Below the pieces are notes generated by a model, which worked only from the letters and a program-made list of their open reading frames with translations, searched no databases and was not told the DNA's origin. Positions 7,709-15,482 of a DNA stretch of 64,000 nt are shown here, in pieces. The position numbers were made by a program, and so were the translations under genes. This stretch comes from Labrenzia sp. THAF82 (lineage in GTDB: Bacteria; Pseudomonadota; Alphaproteobacteria; Rhizobiales; Stappiaceae), in the NCBI RefSeq assembly GCF_009363435.1, contig NZ_CP045354.1, forward strand, positions 4,244,501 through 4,308,500. The letters run 5' to 3'. Position 1 is the first letter of the stretch; the number at the start of each line of letters is the position of its first letter.

Positions 7709-9571
7709 ATGGCTTTAAAAACAGCTTCAAATCCGGCGCTTGAAAAGCTGCAGCGAGCTTTGGTCCTCCAAAAAGCTGGCGACTTTGAAAAGGCGCAGCG
7801 CCTGTACAAACAAGTTTTGAAAAAAGCGCCCAATCATCCTGATGCAAATCATCTTCTTGGTGTGACTTACCGGCAGCTCGGCGATCCCATGATGGCGATC
7901 AAACAGATCCAGAAAGCAATCAATATTGCCAACGATCGAGCGCCGTTTTATGCCAATCTGGCACGCGCAATGTCAGACATACCCAATGCGGACAATGAGA
8001 GTATACTGGCATTGACCAGACGAGCACTGGATCTTGATCCCTCGCTTATTGACGCCTGGAACCTGCATGCAATCAGTCTTTCCAAATGCGATATGGAAGA
8101 CGAAGCCGAACTCATCTTTCAGCGCCTTATTCAACGCTACCCGAACCATCCCGACGGTTATCGGAACTACGGTGTCATGTTGCGGGAGGCTAAGCAGCAC
8201 GAAAAAGCTATCACGTTTTTTTCCAAGTGCATCTTGATGGACCCGAATGGCTCGGAAGCCTACGTGTTGTTAGCCAAGTCCCTGCAAGACAACGGAGACT
8301 TTGACAAAGCACGCGATTTTCTGGAAAGAGCGCTGAAACGCTTTCCTGAAAACGATGACTTGCACCACGAATTTGCGAAATCATGCTTTCGCGATGGGAA
8401 CGCGATTGACGGCCTTGAATCGGCTGAATTTGCTTCTACAGTCGCCCCAAGGAATCCAGATCGACAAGTTACACTCGGTGTTTGTCTGCTGGCGCATACA
8501 CGCCACGAAGATGCAATTGATGCATTCAAAAAAAGCATAGACTTGGTTGGTGGAAATCACCCGACAGCAGAATGGAACCTGAGTTTGGCCTATCTTGGTG
8601 CCGGCAATTTGACCAAAGGCTGGGAGCACCATAGGGCTCGTTTTTCGGCAGACAATCTCCCAGTGATCTGTCGCAAATTCAATAAACCAGCGTGGGATGG
8701 CGAAAGCCTCAAAGGCAAAACGATCCTCGTACACGCTGACCAGGGTGTTGGCGATGCTTTGCGAGCCTCCACACTCTTTTCGGAAGTCATTGCTGAAGCA
8801 GACAAGGTTATCATCGAAGGATCTCAGAAACTCCTGGAACCCTTTGCTTACAGCTTTCCAGAAGCAGTCGTTCGATTGGCAAGCTTTGAAGCCGATACAA
8901 TGGAAGCCACTATTGACGACTATGACTGTCACACGGCGATGGCGGATCTACAGTGCTTCCTTCGACCGACGGTTGAGTCCTTTAAAAAAGCAAGGTTTCC
9001 ATGCCTCAAAGCGCGCCCTGAACGTGTTCAAGAGTTGTATGGTCGTTTGCCGGAAGCGGACGAAAAGCCGATCATTGGGATTTCTTGGCGGTCACGGAAC
9101 CTGGGCTCAGCCAGAGTGCGCAACTACTTTTCGGTCATCGATTTTGCGCCCATCCTGGAGACTGATGAGTGCATTTTTCTAAATCTCCAATACGCCAGTC
9201 TGGACAAGGAAATCCGATACCTGGAGCACAAAGCCAACCGAGACCAGTTTTTTCACTTTCGTGACGTTGATCAGTTCAACAATCTTTTGGACGCTGGAGC
9301 TATGACCGAGCTTTGCGATCTCGTTGTAACAGCCCCCACCAGCGTGTCGGATATGGCAGCGCTCCACAATGTGCCTTGCTGGAGCTTTGGAGACCCACAA
9401 GCCCATTTCAAACTCGGACAAGAAGTTTCTCCTTGGTACCCATCGATGAATCACACGGCGATAACGCCGGACCAAACTGTAGTGGACCTGGTACCGGAGA
9501 TTATCGACCGATTGGAAACTTGGAAAAAGAACTTCTCACCCGAACCGCGGCTGAAGCGCATTGGATTGTGA
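7709..9571 (+). CDS. Tetratricopeptide-repeat protein with C-terminal glycosyltransferase-like domain
   Basis: Tandem TPR units fill roughly residues 10-310 (for example FEKAQRLYKQVLKKAPNHPD followed by several 34-residue repeats with conserved Gly, Ala and Pro). The last about 300 residues are a GT-B/GT9-like module: ILVHADQGVGDALRAS, IGISWRSRN and a terminal segment APTSVSDMAALHNVPCW, which matches the nucleotide-sugar side of this fold in bacterial TPR-GT proteins. This is the architecture of O-GlcNAc-transferase-like and flagellin-glycosylating proteins. It lies directly upstream of neuB and neuC, so it may attach or handle the nonulosonic sugar. The start is taken as ATG at 7709 (620 aa); GTG at 7676 would add 11 residues. 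Confidence 0.8.
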   Translation: MALKTASNPALEKLQRALVLQKAGDFEKAQRLYKQVLKKAPNHPDANHLLGVTYRQLGDPMMAIKQIQKAINIANDRAPFYANLARAMSDIPNADNESILALTRRALDLDPSLIDAWNLHAISLSKCDMEDEAELIFQRLIQRYPNHPDGYRNYGVMLREAKQHEKAITFFSKCILMDPNGSEAYVLLAKSLQDNGDFDKARDFLERALKRFPENDDLHHEFAKSCFRDGNAIDGLESAEFASTVAPRNPDRQVTLGVCLLAHTRHEDAIDAFKKSIDLVGGNHPTAEWNLSLAYLGAGNLTKGWEHHRARFSADNLPVICRKFNKPAWDGESLKGKTILVHADQGVGDALRASTLFSEVIAEADKVIIEGSQKLLEPFAYSFPEAVVRLASFEADTMEATIDDYDCHTAMADLQCFLRPTVESFKKARFPCLKARPERVQELYGRLPEADEKPIIGISWRSRNLGSARVRNYFSVIDFAPILETDECIFLNLQYASLDKEIRYLEHKANRDQFFHFRDVDQFNNLLDAGAMTELCDLVVTAPTSVSDMAALHNVPCWSFGDPQAHFKLGQEVSPWYPSMNHTAITPDQTVVDLVPEIIDRLETWKKNFSPEPRLKRIGL

Positions 9572-9684
9572 GGGTGAGGATGCTCAGCCTAATAAGCTGC
9601 TACTTCTACCATGAGCCTTTTTTCGCGCCAGATCATTGCACACATGCAACTTTGCCCGTCCGGCAGCACTAAAGGATTAAATGT

Positions 9685-10716
9685 ATGCGCATTGCCAATC
9701 GTGAAATAGGCCCGGACCAGCCACCGCTCGTGATTGCCGAAATCGGGATCAATCATGGTGGAAGCCTTGATGTCGCAAAGTCCATGGTCGCAGCAGCAGC
9801 ACGCAGCGGCTGCGAGATGATCAAACATCAAACCCATTTCGTAGAAGACGAAATGACAGATGAGGCAAAGTCAATCTTTCCGCCCAACGCGGATGTCTCG
9901 ATCTATGATGTCATGCGCAAGTGCGCTTTGCTGCCTGAAGCTGAAAAGGAACTCAAGCAGTTCACCGAAGACCTTGGACTGATATATATCTCCACACCGT
10001 TTTCTCGTGCTGCTGCAGACTTTCTTGCCTCAATCGACGTTCCCGGCTTCAAGATCGGAAGCGGTGAATGCGATCACCTGCCCCTAATCAGGCATATTGC
10101 ACGTTTCGGTAAACCAATCATCATGTCAACTGGAATGCAGACGCTTGAGAGCATACGCCCATCGGTCGAAGTATTGGAAAAATCGGGTAATTCATACGCC
10201 CTCTTAGAATGCACAAACCTTTACCCCTCACCTCCTGAAATCGTTTCGTTGCAAGGCGTTCGTGAACTAAGAGCTGCGTTTCCTAAGGCTGTAATAGGTT
10301 TTTCAGACCATAGCATCGGTCCGGAAATGGCTCTTGCGTCCGTTGCACTTGGCGCATGTATCTTGGAACGACACTTCACAGACACCAGGTATCGGAAAGG
10401 TCCAGACATTTCATGCTCCATGGACCCTTCTGAGCTGCGTCACCTAATTGATCGTTCTCGCGAAATCCATGTCGCACTCCACAATAGAAAGCAAAGAACC
10501 AAACCGGAAGATGATGTTTACCGGTTTGCCCGCGGTTCTGTGGTTGCTGACCGCGACTTACCGGCAGGCCACATCATCACCGAAGAGGACATTTGGGCGC
10601 GGCGCCCTGGCAATGGTGAAATTCCCGTACATGATTTTGACAGAGTGATCGGCAGATCCCTAAGGCGAGCAGCGAAGCAGAACGATCAGTTGCGCTGGGA
10701 CGATCTAGAAAAGTAA
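9685..10716 (+). CDS. neuB: N-acetylneuraminate (or legionaminate) synthase
   Basis: Condenses phosphoenolpyruvate with a six-carbon amino sugar to form a nonulosonic acid. The 343-aa protein carries the full NeuB signature set: AEIGINHGG near residues 18-26, MIKHQTHFVEDEM near 45-57, NADVSIYDVM, ISTPFSRAAADF, KIGSGEC, STGM, SDHS and LERHFTD, whose histidines are metal ligands in the family. The C-terminal 60 residues form the SAF/antifreeze-like domain (RGSVVADRDLPAGHII, RRPGNGEIPV). The set is very close to what I recall of the Neisseria sialate synthase. It is followed 13 bases later by neuC. A second, divergent NeuB homologue is encoded at 14424-15464. Confidence 0.93.
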   Translation: MRIANREIGPDQPPLVIAEIGINHGGSLDVAKSMVAAAARSGCEMIKHQTHFVEDEMTDEAKSIFPPNADVSIYDVMRKCALLPEAEKELKQFTEDLGLIYISTPFSRAAADFLASIDVPGFKIGSGECDHLPLIRHIARFGKPIIMSTGMQTLESIRPSVEVLEKSGNSYALLECTNLYPSPPEIVSLQGVRELRAAFPKAVIGFSDHSIGPEMALASVALGACILERHFTDTRYRKGPDISCSMDPSELRHLIDRSREIHVALHNRKQRTKPEDDVYRFARGSVVADRDLPAGHIITEEDIWARRPGNGEIPVHDFDRVIGRSLRRAAKQNDQLRWDDLEK

Positions 10717-10729
10717 GGCGGAGCTCTGC

Positions 10730-11851
10730 ATGAAACGCAATCTTCTGTTTCTTACTGGTACACGAGCAGATTTTGGAAAGCTTGAACCCCTCGCAGTGGC
10801 CGCGAGAGATGCCGGTCACAACGTAACGTTCTTTGTAACCGGTATGCATATGCTGGAACGCTATGGGGCAACTCGAATTGAAGTTGAAAGGGTTCAAGGC
10901 GTGCGCAGACAGGAGTATATTAACCAACGCGTTGGCGATGCGCAGGATATTATCTTATCTAAGACAATAATCGGACTTTCTGACTGGCTGCACGAAAACC
11001 CCACAGACCTAACCATTATTCACGGAGACAGAATAGAGGCACTGGCCGGAGCGCTTGTGTGCGCCACTAACTATATCAGGTGTGCACATATTGAAGGCGG
11101 TGAGGTATCCGGAACAATTGATGAAATCTATCGACACTGCAATACCAAACTCTGCACTTATCACTTTGTGAGTTCGCAAGATGCGCGCGAACGTGTCATT
11201 ACGCTTGGCGAAGATCCCAAGACCGTTTTCACCATAGGTTCGCCAGAACTGGACATCCACTTACACGGCAATGGCGTTCCTATTGCCGAAGTCAGAAAAC
11301 GATACGAGATCGAGTTCGCCGACTACGGCATCGCTGTATTTCATCCAGTTACCTCGGAGCGTGACACGATTGGCGCACAAGCACGAAAGCTATTTGAAAA
11401 CCTGAAAGCGAGTGGTCGGCAATTCGTTGTTATCATGCCTAACAATGATCCAGGTAGCGAAGAGATTTTTCATGAAATTGACAAACTGCCAAGTGAACGT
11501 TTTCGCTGCTTACCGAGCATGCGGTTTTCCTATTTCTCCTCACTGATGAAACATGCAAGCGTGATGGTTGGAAATTCCAGCGCCGGAGTTAGAGAAGCTC
11601 CTTTTCTAGGACTTCCAAGCCTCAACGTTGGATCCCGGCAGCATCTCAGGTCAAGATCCAACACAATCACAGACGTGACCGCTTTTGATTGCGAAGTAAT
11701 CAGAGATTTTCTGACTGACAAGTGGGGAAAACGCCTCGATGCGGATCCATCTTTTGGAACCGGAAACGCAGCAACACGCTTTGTCGAAGTTCTTGAAAAC
11801 GATGAATTTTGGAGAGTTAGTCAGCAGAAATATTTTTTCCAGACTCCTTAA
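10730..11851 (+). CDS. neuC: UDP-N-acetylglucosamine 2-epimerase, hydrolysing (NeuC/LegG-type)
   Basis: Converts a UDP-HexNAc to the free 2-epimer (ManNAc-type sugar), the substrate of NeuB. The 373-aa protein starts MKRNLLFLTGTRADFGKL, the typical N-terminus. HGDRIEA, AHIEGGEVSGTIDEIYRH and MVGNSSAGVREAP are the catalytic and nucleotide-binding signatures of the hydrolysing 2-epimerase family. It is 13 bases behind neuB, so the two form an operon, probably with the TPR gene. The locus shows no dedicated LegB/LegC dehydratase or aminotransferase, which favours the simple UDP-GlcNAc to ManNAc to Neu route, but those genes could lie elsewhere. Confidence 0.92.
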   Translation: MKRNLLFLTGTRADFGKLEPLAVAARDAGHNVTFFVTGMHMLERYGATRIEVERVQGVRRQEYINQRVGDAQDIILSKTIIGLSDWLHENPTDLTIIHGDRIEALAGALVCATNYIRCAHIEGGEVSGTIDEIYRHCNTKLCTYHFVSSQDARERVITLGEDPKTVFTIGSPELDIHLHGNGVPIAEVRKRYEIEFADYGIAVFHPVTSERDTIGAQARKLFENLKASGRQFVVIMPNNDPGSEEIFHEIDKLPSERFRCLPSMRFSYFSSLMKHASVMVGNSSAGVREAPFLGLPSLNVGSRQHLRSRSNTITDVTAFDCEVIRDFLTDKWGKRLDADPSFGTGNAATRFVEVLENDEFWRVSQQKYFFQTP

Positions 11852-11856
11852 GCCTT

Positions 11857-11893
11857 AACGCAAGCTTTGAAAATTTTCATATTAACTTGCGTT
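11857..11893. terminator. Candidate bidirectional hairpin between the two sugar clusters
   Basis: AACGCAAG at 11857-11864 pairs perfectly with CTTGCGTT at 11886-11893 around an AT-rich 21-base loop. It lies exactly between the stop codons of two convergent genes, and its right arm touches the stop codon at 11893-11895. A short T-rich tract is inside the loop rather than after the stem, so termination strength is uncertain. Confidence 0.4.
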
Positions 11894-12921
11894 TAGCAAA
11901 AATTGACATCACTTGACTTACCCCAGTCCACAATCTGTCTTGGAACTAGCTGATCTCCGGTACCTTTGAAGAGTACAACTGGCTCCTCAGCTAGATCAGA
12001 ATTGTTAAGCCGAACCCCAAAATGAACTTTTGAATTCACGGCTTGAAACGGGAAAAAGTTGTTCGGCACAATCGTCTCATTACTATCGCAGTTAAGAGCT
12101 TCAAATCCAGCGCGCTCAAATACCTCCACATCAATCCCAGCGACCATGACGTCAACGTGTCGGCAGTTTTCGTCGAAAGCCTTTCGTTTAAGAAATTTGA
12201 GAACGAAATCAATTCCCTCAAGCTTACCAAAGTAATCATAAAGGCGCAGAATTCGACCTATCGGTGTTTCATAAGAAGCAGTGACAAGTACGAACGACTC
12301 TTCACCGTAAACTCCCTCGAATACTTCGAATACTTGCGAAAAATTATCTATATAACTCTTCTTCAAGAACCAAAAATCTTTACGTGGTAGAAAATCTGAA
12401 TGTGGAAAACGTTCTTGCAAATTTAACAGATTTTCTTTGGTAGAGATCAATCGAACGGAAAAATCCAAGCTGGGTTCTGTTGACTCTTGCGGTGTCGATT
12501 TTCGTGGTTGCCAGTAAAACTGGCTAAAGAGCCCGCATCGATGTTTTACTCTACGGTAGAATGGCAAGAGGCGCTCGATAATTCCGGCTGTAAAATACCC
12601 TTCAGGCGCGACACTTTCGAGAAATGATTTCATGAAGGCCTGACCGACAAACGGAAGGCCCTCCATAGGCTTGAACAAAAATAGGCAGCCCGCAGCGTCC
12701 GTTTGTTGGCGGTTGTAAAAGAGAAAGGGCCATACACCGATTAATTCATCGTCTTCGAAAGCAGCATAAATATTCAGATGCCTGCCAACTTCATAGAAAT
12801 GGCGCACCATTTCCGGATGAATTACATAAGAATGCGTTTCCCCGTAGTTGTCACGAACAAAGTCTACAAATCGCGATAGTTCACTCGCAAGGAGCTGCCG
12901 ATGACTTAGATTGCGTTTCAC
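11893..12921 (-). CDS. GNAT/FemAB-like acyltransferase-type protein, function unknown
   Basis: The last gene of the eight-gene minus-strand operon. I prefer the GTG at 12921, preceded by GGGAGGAAACG; a TTG at 12957 just after the upstream stop codon gives 12 more residues. The N-terminal half contains LNIYAAFEDDELIGVWPFLFY, a strand-turn-strand pattern usual in GNAT/BioF2-like acyltransferases of glycan loci. The C-terminal half has RLYDYFGKLEGIDFVLKFLK, VFERAGFEAL and IVPNNFFPF, a pattern I associate with putative acyltransferases in O-antigen clusters. It may transfer the acyl group made by the carrier-protein genes of this operon. Family and role are low-certainty. Confidence 0.55.
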   Translation of the reverse strand: MKRNLSHRQLLASELSRFVDFVRDNYGETHSYVIHPEMVRHFYEVGRHLNIYAAFEDDELIGVWPFLFYNRQQTDAAGCLFLFKPMEGLPFVGQAFMKSFLESVAPEGYFTAGIIERLLPFYRRVKHRCGLFSQFYWQPRKSTPQESTEPSLDFSVRLISTKENLLNLQERFPHSDFLPRKDFWFLKKSYIDNFSQVFEVFEGVYGEESFVLVTASYETPIGRILRLYDYFGKLEGIDFVLKFLKRKAFDENCRHVDVMVAGIDVEVFERAGFEALNCDSNETIVPNNFFPFQAVNSKVHFGVRLNNSDLAEEPVVLFKGTGDQLVPRQIVDWGKSSDVNFC

Positions 12922-12957
12922 CCGAGATCGTTTCCTCCCAATATTTGGAGCCGTCAA

Positions 12958-14388
12958 CTATGAATCTGCCACAATGGAAGATCGGTAAACCGCACCCAAC
13001 TGGTGGTAGTTTATTTTACCGCTTTCTGTTCGCGGGAATTTTTCCAGTCTGTGAAAACTGAAGTCCTTAGTCTGAAATTTCAGTTTTGTTGCGAGAAAAC
13101 GAGACAAACAAACTGTGTCATGCGCTTTCGAATAGAATACCACGACCTTCTCGTCGCATTCGATACAAACAAATTGACCTGGCCACTCTGCAGCGAGTGA
13201 TGCTTCGATATCGTCCAGCGAAACGCTATGACCATACAATTTGACCATCCGTTTTTTCCGGCCAGTAACAAAGATAAAACCATCTTCATCCACAAAACCC
13301 GTATCTCCAGTCGACAACTCTCCGCACCAGCTATCGTCAAGCACAAGATCATCGGTATTTTCCGCATATCCCATACAGACATTCAGTCCGCGATAGACGA
13401 TTTCGCCCACGACGTTACTTGAAGACCCGGCGGCTTTTTCGGATTTTATTTCGATTTCACCACCTTTGAGCGGATAGCCCACACTCCGGCTTTTTTCTGG
13501 ATATTCGTTTAGGCAAAAACAGCTGATTCGGGTCGTAGCTTCAGCCTGACCGTACATAATATAGAATTTCTTAGCTGCTTCCTGACACCAGCCTGAAAAA
13601 AAATCACTTAACTCCGGTGACAGTTTCCCCCCAGCTTGAGCAAGTACATGCAAGTACGGCAATTCCTGGTGGTGGATTTTGAGTTTTTTCAACATTTCAA
13701 ATGTGAAAGGAACACCGTACAGAACTCCGACTTCACCATCACGCATCCTTAGCCAAAAATCCTTTTGCATGATCGAATGAGATGTCAAGTGGATCGTAGA
13801 TCCAACAGATAAATGGGTATGCAAAACGGACATGCCGAAGGTGTAATTCAACGGTAGTGTCGTGATCGTCGACAGGCTTTCATCAAGGCTAAGACTCTCA
13901 GCGATCCCAACAGTATTTATTGATAAATTTTCCCGTGTCTGACGCACTAGTTTTTTGCTTCCTGTCGACCCGGATGTCGTTGCGAGAAGTGCTAGCTGAG
14001 GATGCAAATCCAATCTGGCGAACTTGCTTGTGACCCAAAGATCATAATCGTTCAGAGATGCTGCCAGCTTGAAGCCGGTAACATCGATTTTTAGCGTTCG
14101 TGGCTTCCAAAGGTAGTATGGCCGATACTCATTAACGTAGTCGACAAGGAATGAGGGTTCGATTTGTGTTCCCAACATGATGGGCACAATGCCGGTGTTC
14201 AGGAAAGTGAGGTAACCCACCACACAAGCGACGGTGTTTTCGCAAAAGCAAATCGCGAGCGTTCTGTGATTTTCCAGCTTGTTCGAAAACTCGTCCACCA
14301 TGCTGACGAGCTCGGCATATCGATAACGGTCGCCATCATCCGTTTGAATCGCGACCTTTTCAGCAAATTGGTCAATGCTGAAAATCAT
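12958..14388 (-). CDS. AMP-forming acyl/aryl ligase (ANL superfamily)
   Basis: Activates a carboxylic acid as acyl-AMP and transfers it to CoA or a carrier protein. The 476-aa protein has the P-loop TTSGSTGSKK at residues 137-146, YGQAEAT at 279-285, the hinge region STGDTGFVDEDGFIFVTGRKKR, and the C-terminal catalytic lysine near residue 458 in ESGKINY. It is shorter than typical acyl-CoA synthetases (about 550 aa), nearer to stand-alone adenylation domains. With an acyl carrier protein in the same operon, loading of that carrier is plausible. It starts 35 bases after the end of the second neuB-like gene. Substrate unknown. Confidence 0.85.
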   Translation of the reverse strand: MIFSIDQFAEKVAIQTDDGDRYRYAELVSMVDEFSNKLENHRTLAICFCENTVACVVGYLTFLNTGIVPIMLGTQIEPSFLVDYVNEYRPYYLWKPRTLKIDVTGFKLAASLNDYDLWVTSKFARLDLHPQLALLATTSGSTGSKKLVRQTRENLSINTVGIAESLSLDESLSTITTLPLNYTFGMSVLHTHLSVGSTIHLTSHSIMQKDFWLRMRDGEVGVLYGVPFTFEMLKKLKIHHQELPYLHVLAQAGGKLSPELSDFFSGWCQEAAKKFYIMYGQAEATTRISCFCLNEYPEKSRSVGYPLKGGEIEIKSEKAAGSSSNVVGEIVYRGLNVCMGYAENTDDLVLDDSWCGELSTGDTGFVDEDGFIFVTGRKKRMVKLYGHSVSLDDIEASLAAEWPGQFVCIECDEKVVVFYSKAHDTVCLSRFLATKLKFQTKDFSFHRLEKFPRTESGKINYHQLGAVYRSSIVADS

Positions 14389-14423
14389 TTCGCCGCCTCA
14401 TTTGTGCAGGATCCGCTCTGTGC

Positions 14424-15464
14424 TCACATTGACAAACCTTGGTGCTGAATGTCGGCCTCTTTAATAACCTTCCCTTTTTCTATGCCCTTTGAGAGGGCCA
14501 TTCCAATATAGGTTTCAATCCTATCCGGCGGAATGCCTGTTCCAGGTCGCTTGAAAACAACATCCTCGCGCTTGAGACTTTCACCAACTTTTAGATCTCG
14601 GACTGCAACTGCACTTCGTCTCATTTGAAGCCGTTGCTTGAGTTCGACTTCTGTCAGTTGCCTTTCTGAACTTCCAAGGGCATCAGCTATTCTGCGACAA
14701 TAGGAGATCATTTGAGAAAACTCGTCAGGCTCGGTTGCCATTTGATTGTCCATGCCGATCTGACTGCTATTGAGCGTGAAGTGTTTTTCGATGACCCTCG
14801 CACCTAAAGCTATCGCTGCTACCGCGGCCTCCGGTCCTTTCGTGTGGTCCGAATACCCAACTGTCGCATTGGGAAAGCGTTTCGCCAGCATCGCAACGTT
14901 GTTGAGATTGCAAATCTCAGGTGGGCAAGGATAGACGGACACGCAGTGTAGAAGGCATAGGTCATTGTGGCCTGCCTTTTCAAAGACAGCTACAGCTCTT
15001 TCAATTTCCTGCATGCTTCCCATACCGGTTGAAAGAATCGTCGTTGCATGTTTGCTGGCAATGTATTCTAAAAAAGGAATGTTGTTCAAATCCATAGACG
15101 CAATTTTGATAAATTCGACATCGCACTGTTCAATTAGAAAATCGACTTCATCTATTGAATACGGCGTTGAAGAAAATCCAATTCCGATAGACCTGCAATA
15201 ACTTGAGATTTCCCTGAGTTCTCCGGAACCCATTGAATACTTTTTAAAGAACCGCTTTGCGATTGGATTTTCTTTGAAATAGGCATCTGCATAAAGGCTT
15301 TCTTCCGTCCAGGATTGAAATTTCACGCAATCCGCGCCAATTTCCTTACACTTGAGAACCATCTCCTGTGCCGTCTCGACCTTTCCAAAGTGACTGGTGT
15401 TCAATTCGGCGACAATATATGGACTGTTCTCAAAGATGGATCGAGCAGAGGCGTTGTTATTCAT
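14424..15464 (-). CDS. Second NeuB-family PEP-condensing synthase, divergent
   Basis: A TIM-barrel synthase of 346 aa with a C-terminal SAF domain (VAVRDLKVGESLKREDV, KRPGTGIPP). VKFQSW, FSSTPYS, KIASMDLNN, STGM, SVYPCPP, GYSDHTKGPEAAVAA and IEKHFTL place it in the NeuB/PseI/LegI family, with the metal-binding histidines kept. The usual N-terminal AEIGxNHxG reads AELNTSHFG, so the family Asn is Ser, and the KHQTH of the other NeuB in this window is KFQSW. It lies inside an operon with acyl-reduction genes, not with neuC or neuA. The substrate is probably not ManNAc but another aldose or aldehyde; that is inference. Confidence 0.85.
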   Translation of the reverse strand: MNNNASARSIFENSPYIVAELNTSHFGKVETAQEMVLKCKEIGADCVKFQSWTEESLYADAYFKENPIAKRFFKKYSMGSGELREISSYCRSIGIGFSSTPYSIDEVDFLIEQCDVEFIKIASMDLNNIPFLEYIASKHATTILSTGMGSMQEIERAVAVFEKAGHNDLCLLHCVSVYPCPPEICNLNNVAMLAKRFPNATVGYSDHTKGPEAAVAAIALGARVIEKHFTLNSSQIGMDNQMATEPDEFSQMISYCRRIADALGSSERQLTEVELKQRLQMRRSAVAVRDLKVGESLKREDVVFKRPGTGIPPDRIETYIGMALSKGIEKGKVIKEADIQHQGLSM

Positions 15465-15482
15465 GGCAGCAGACGCTTTTCC

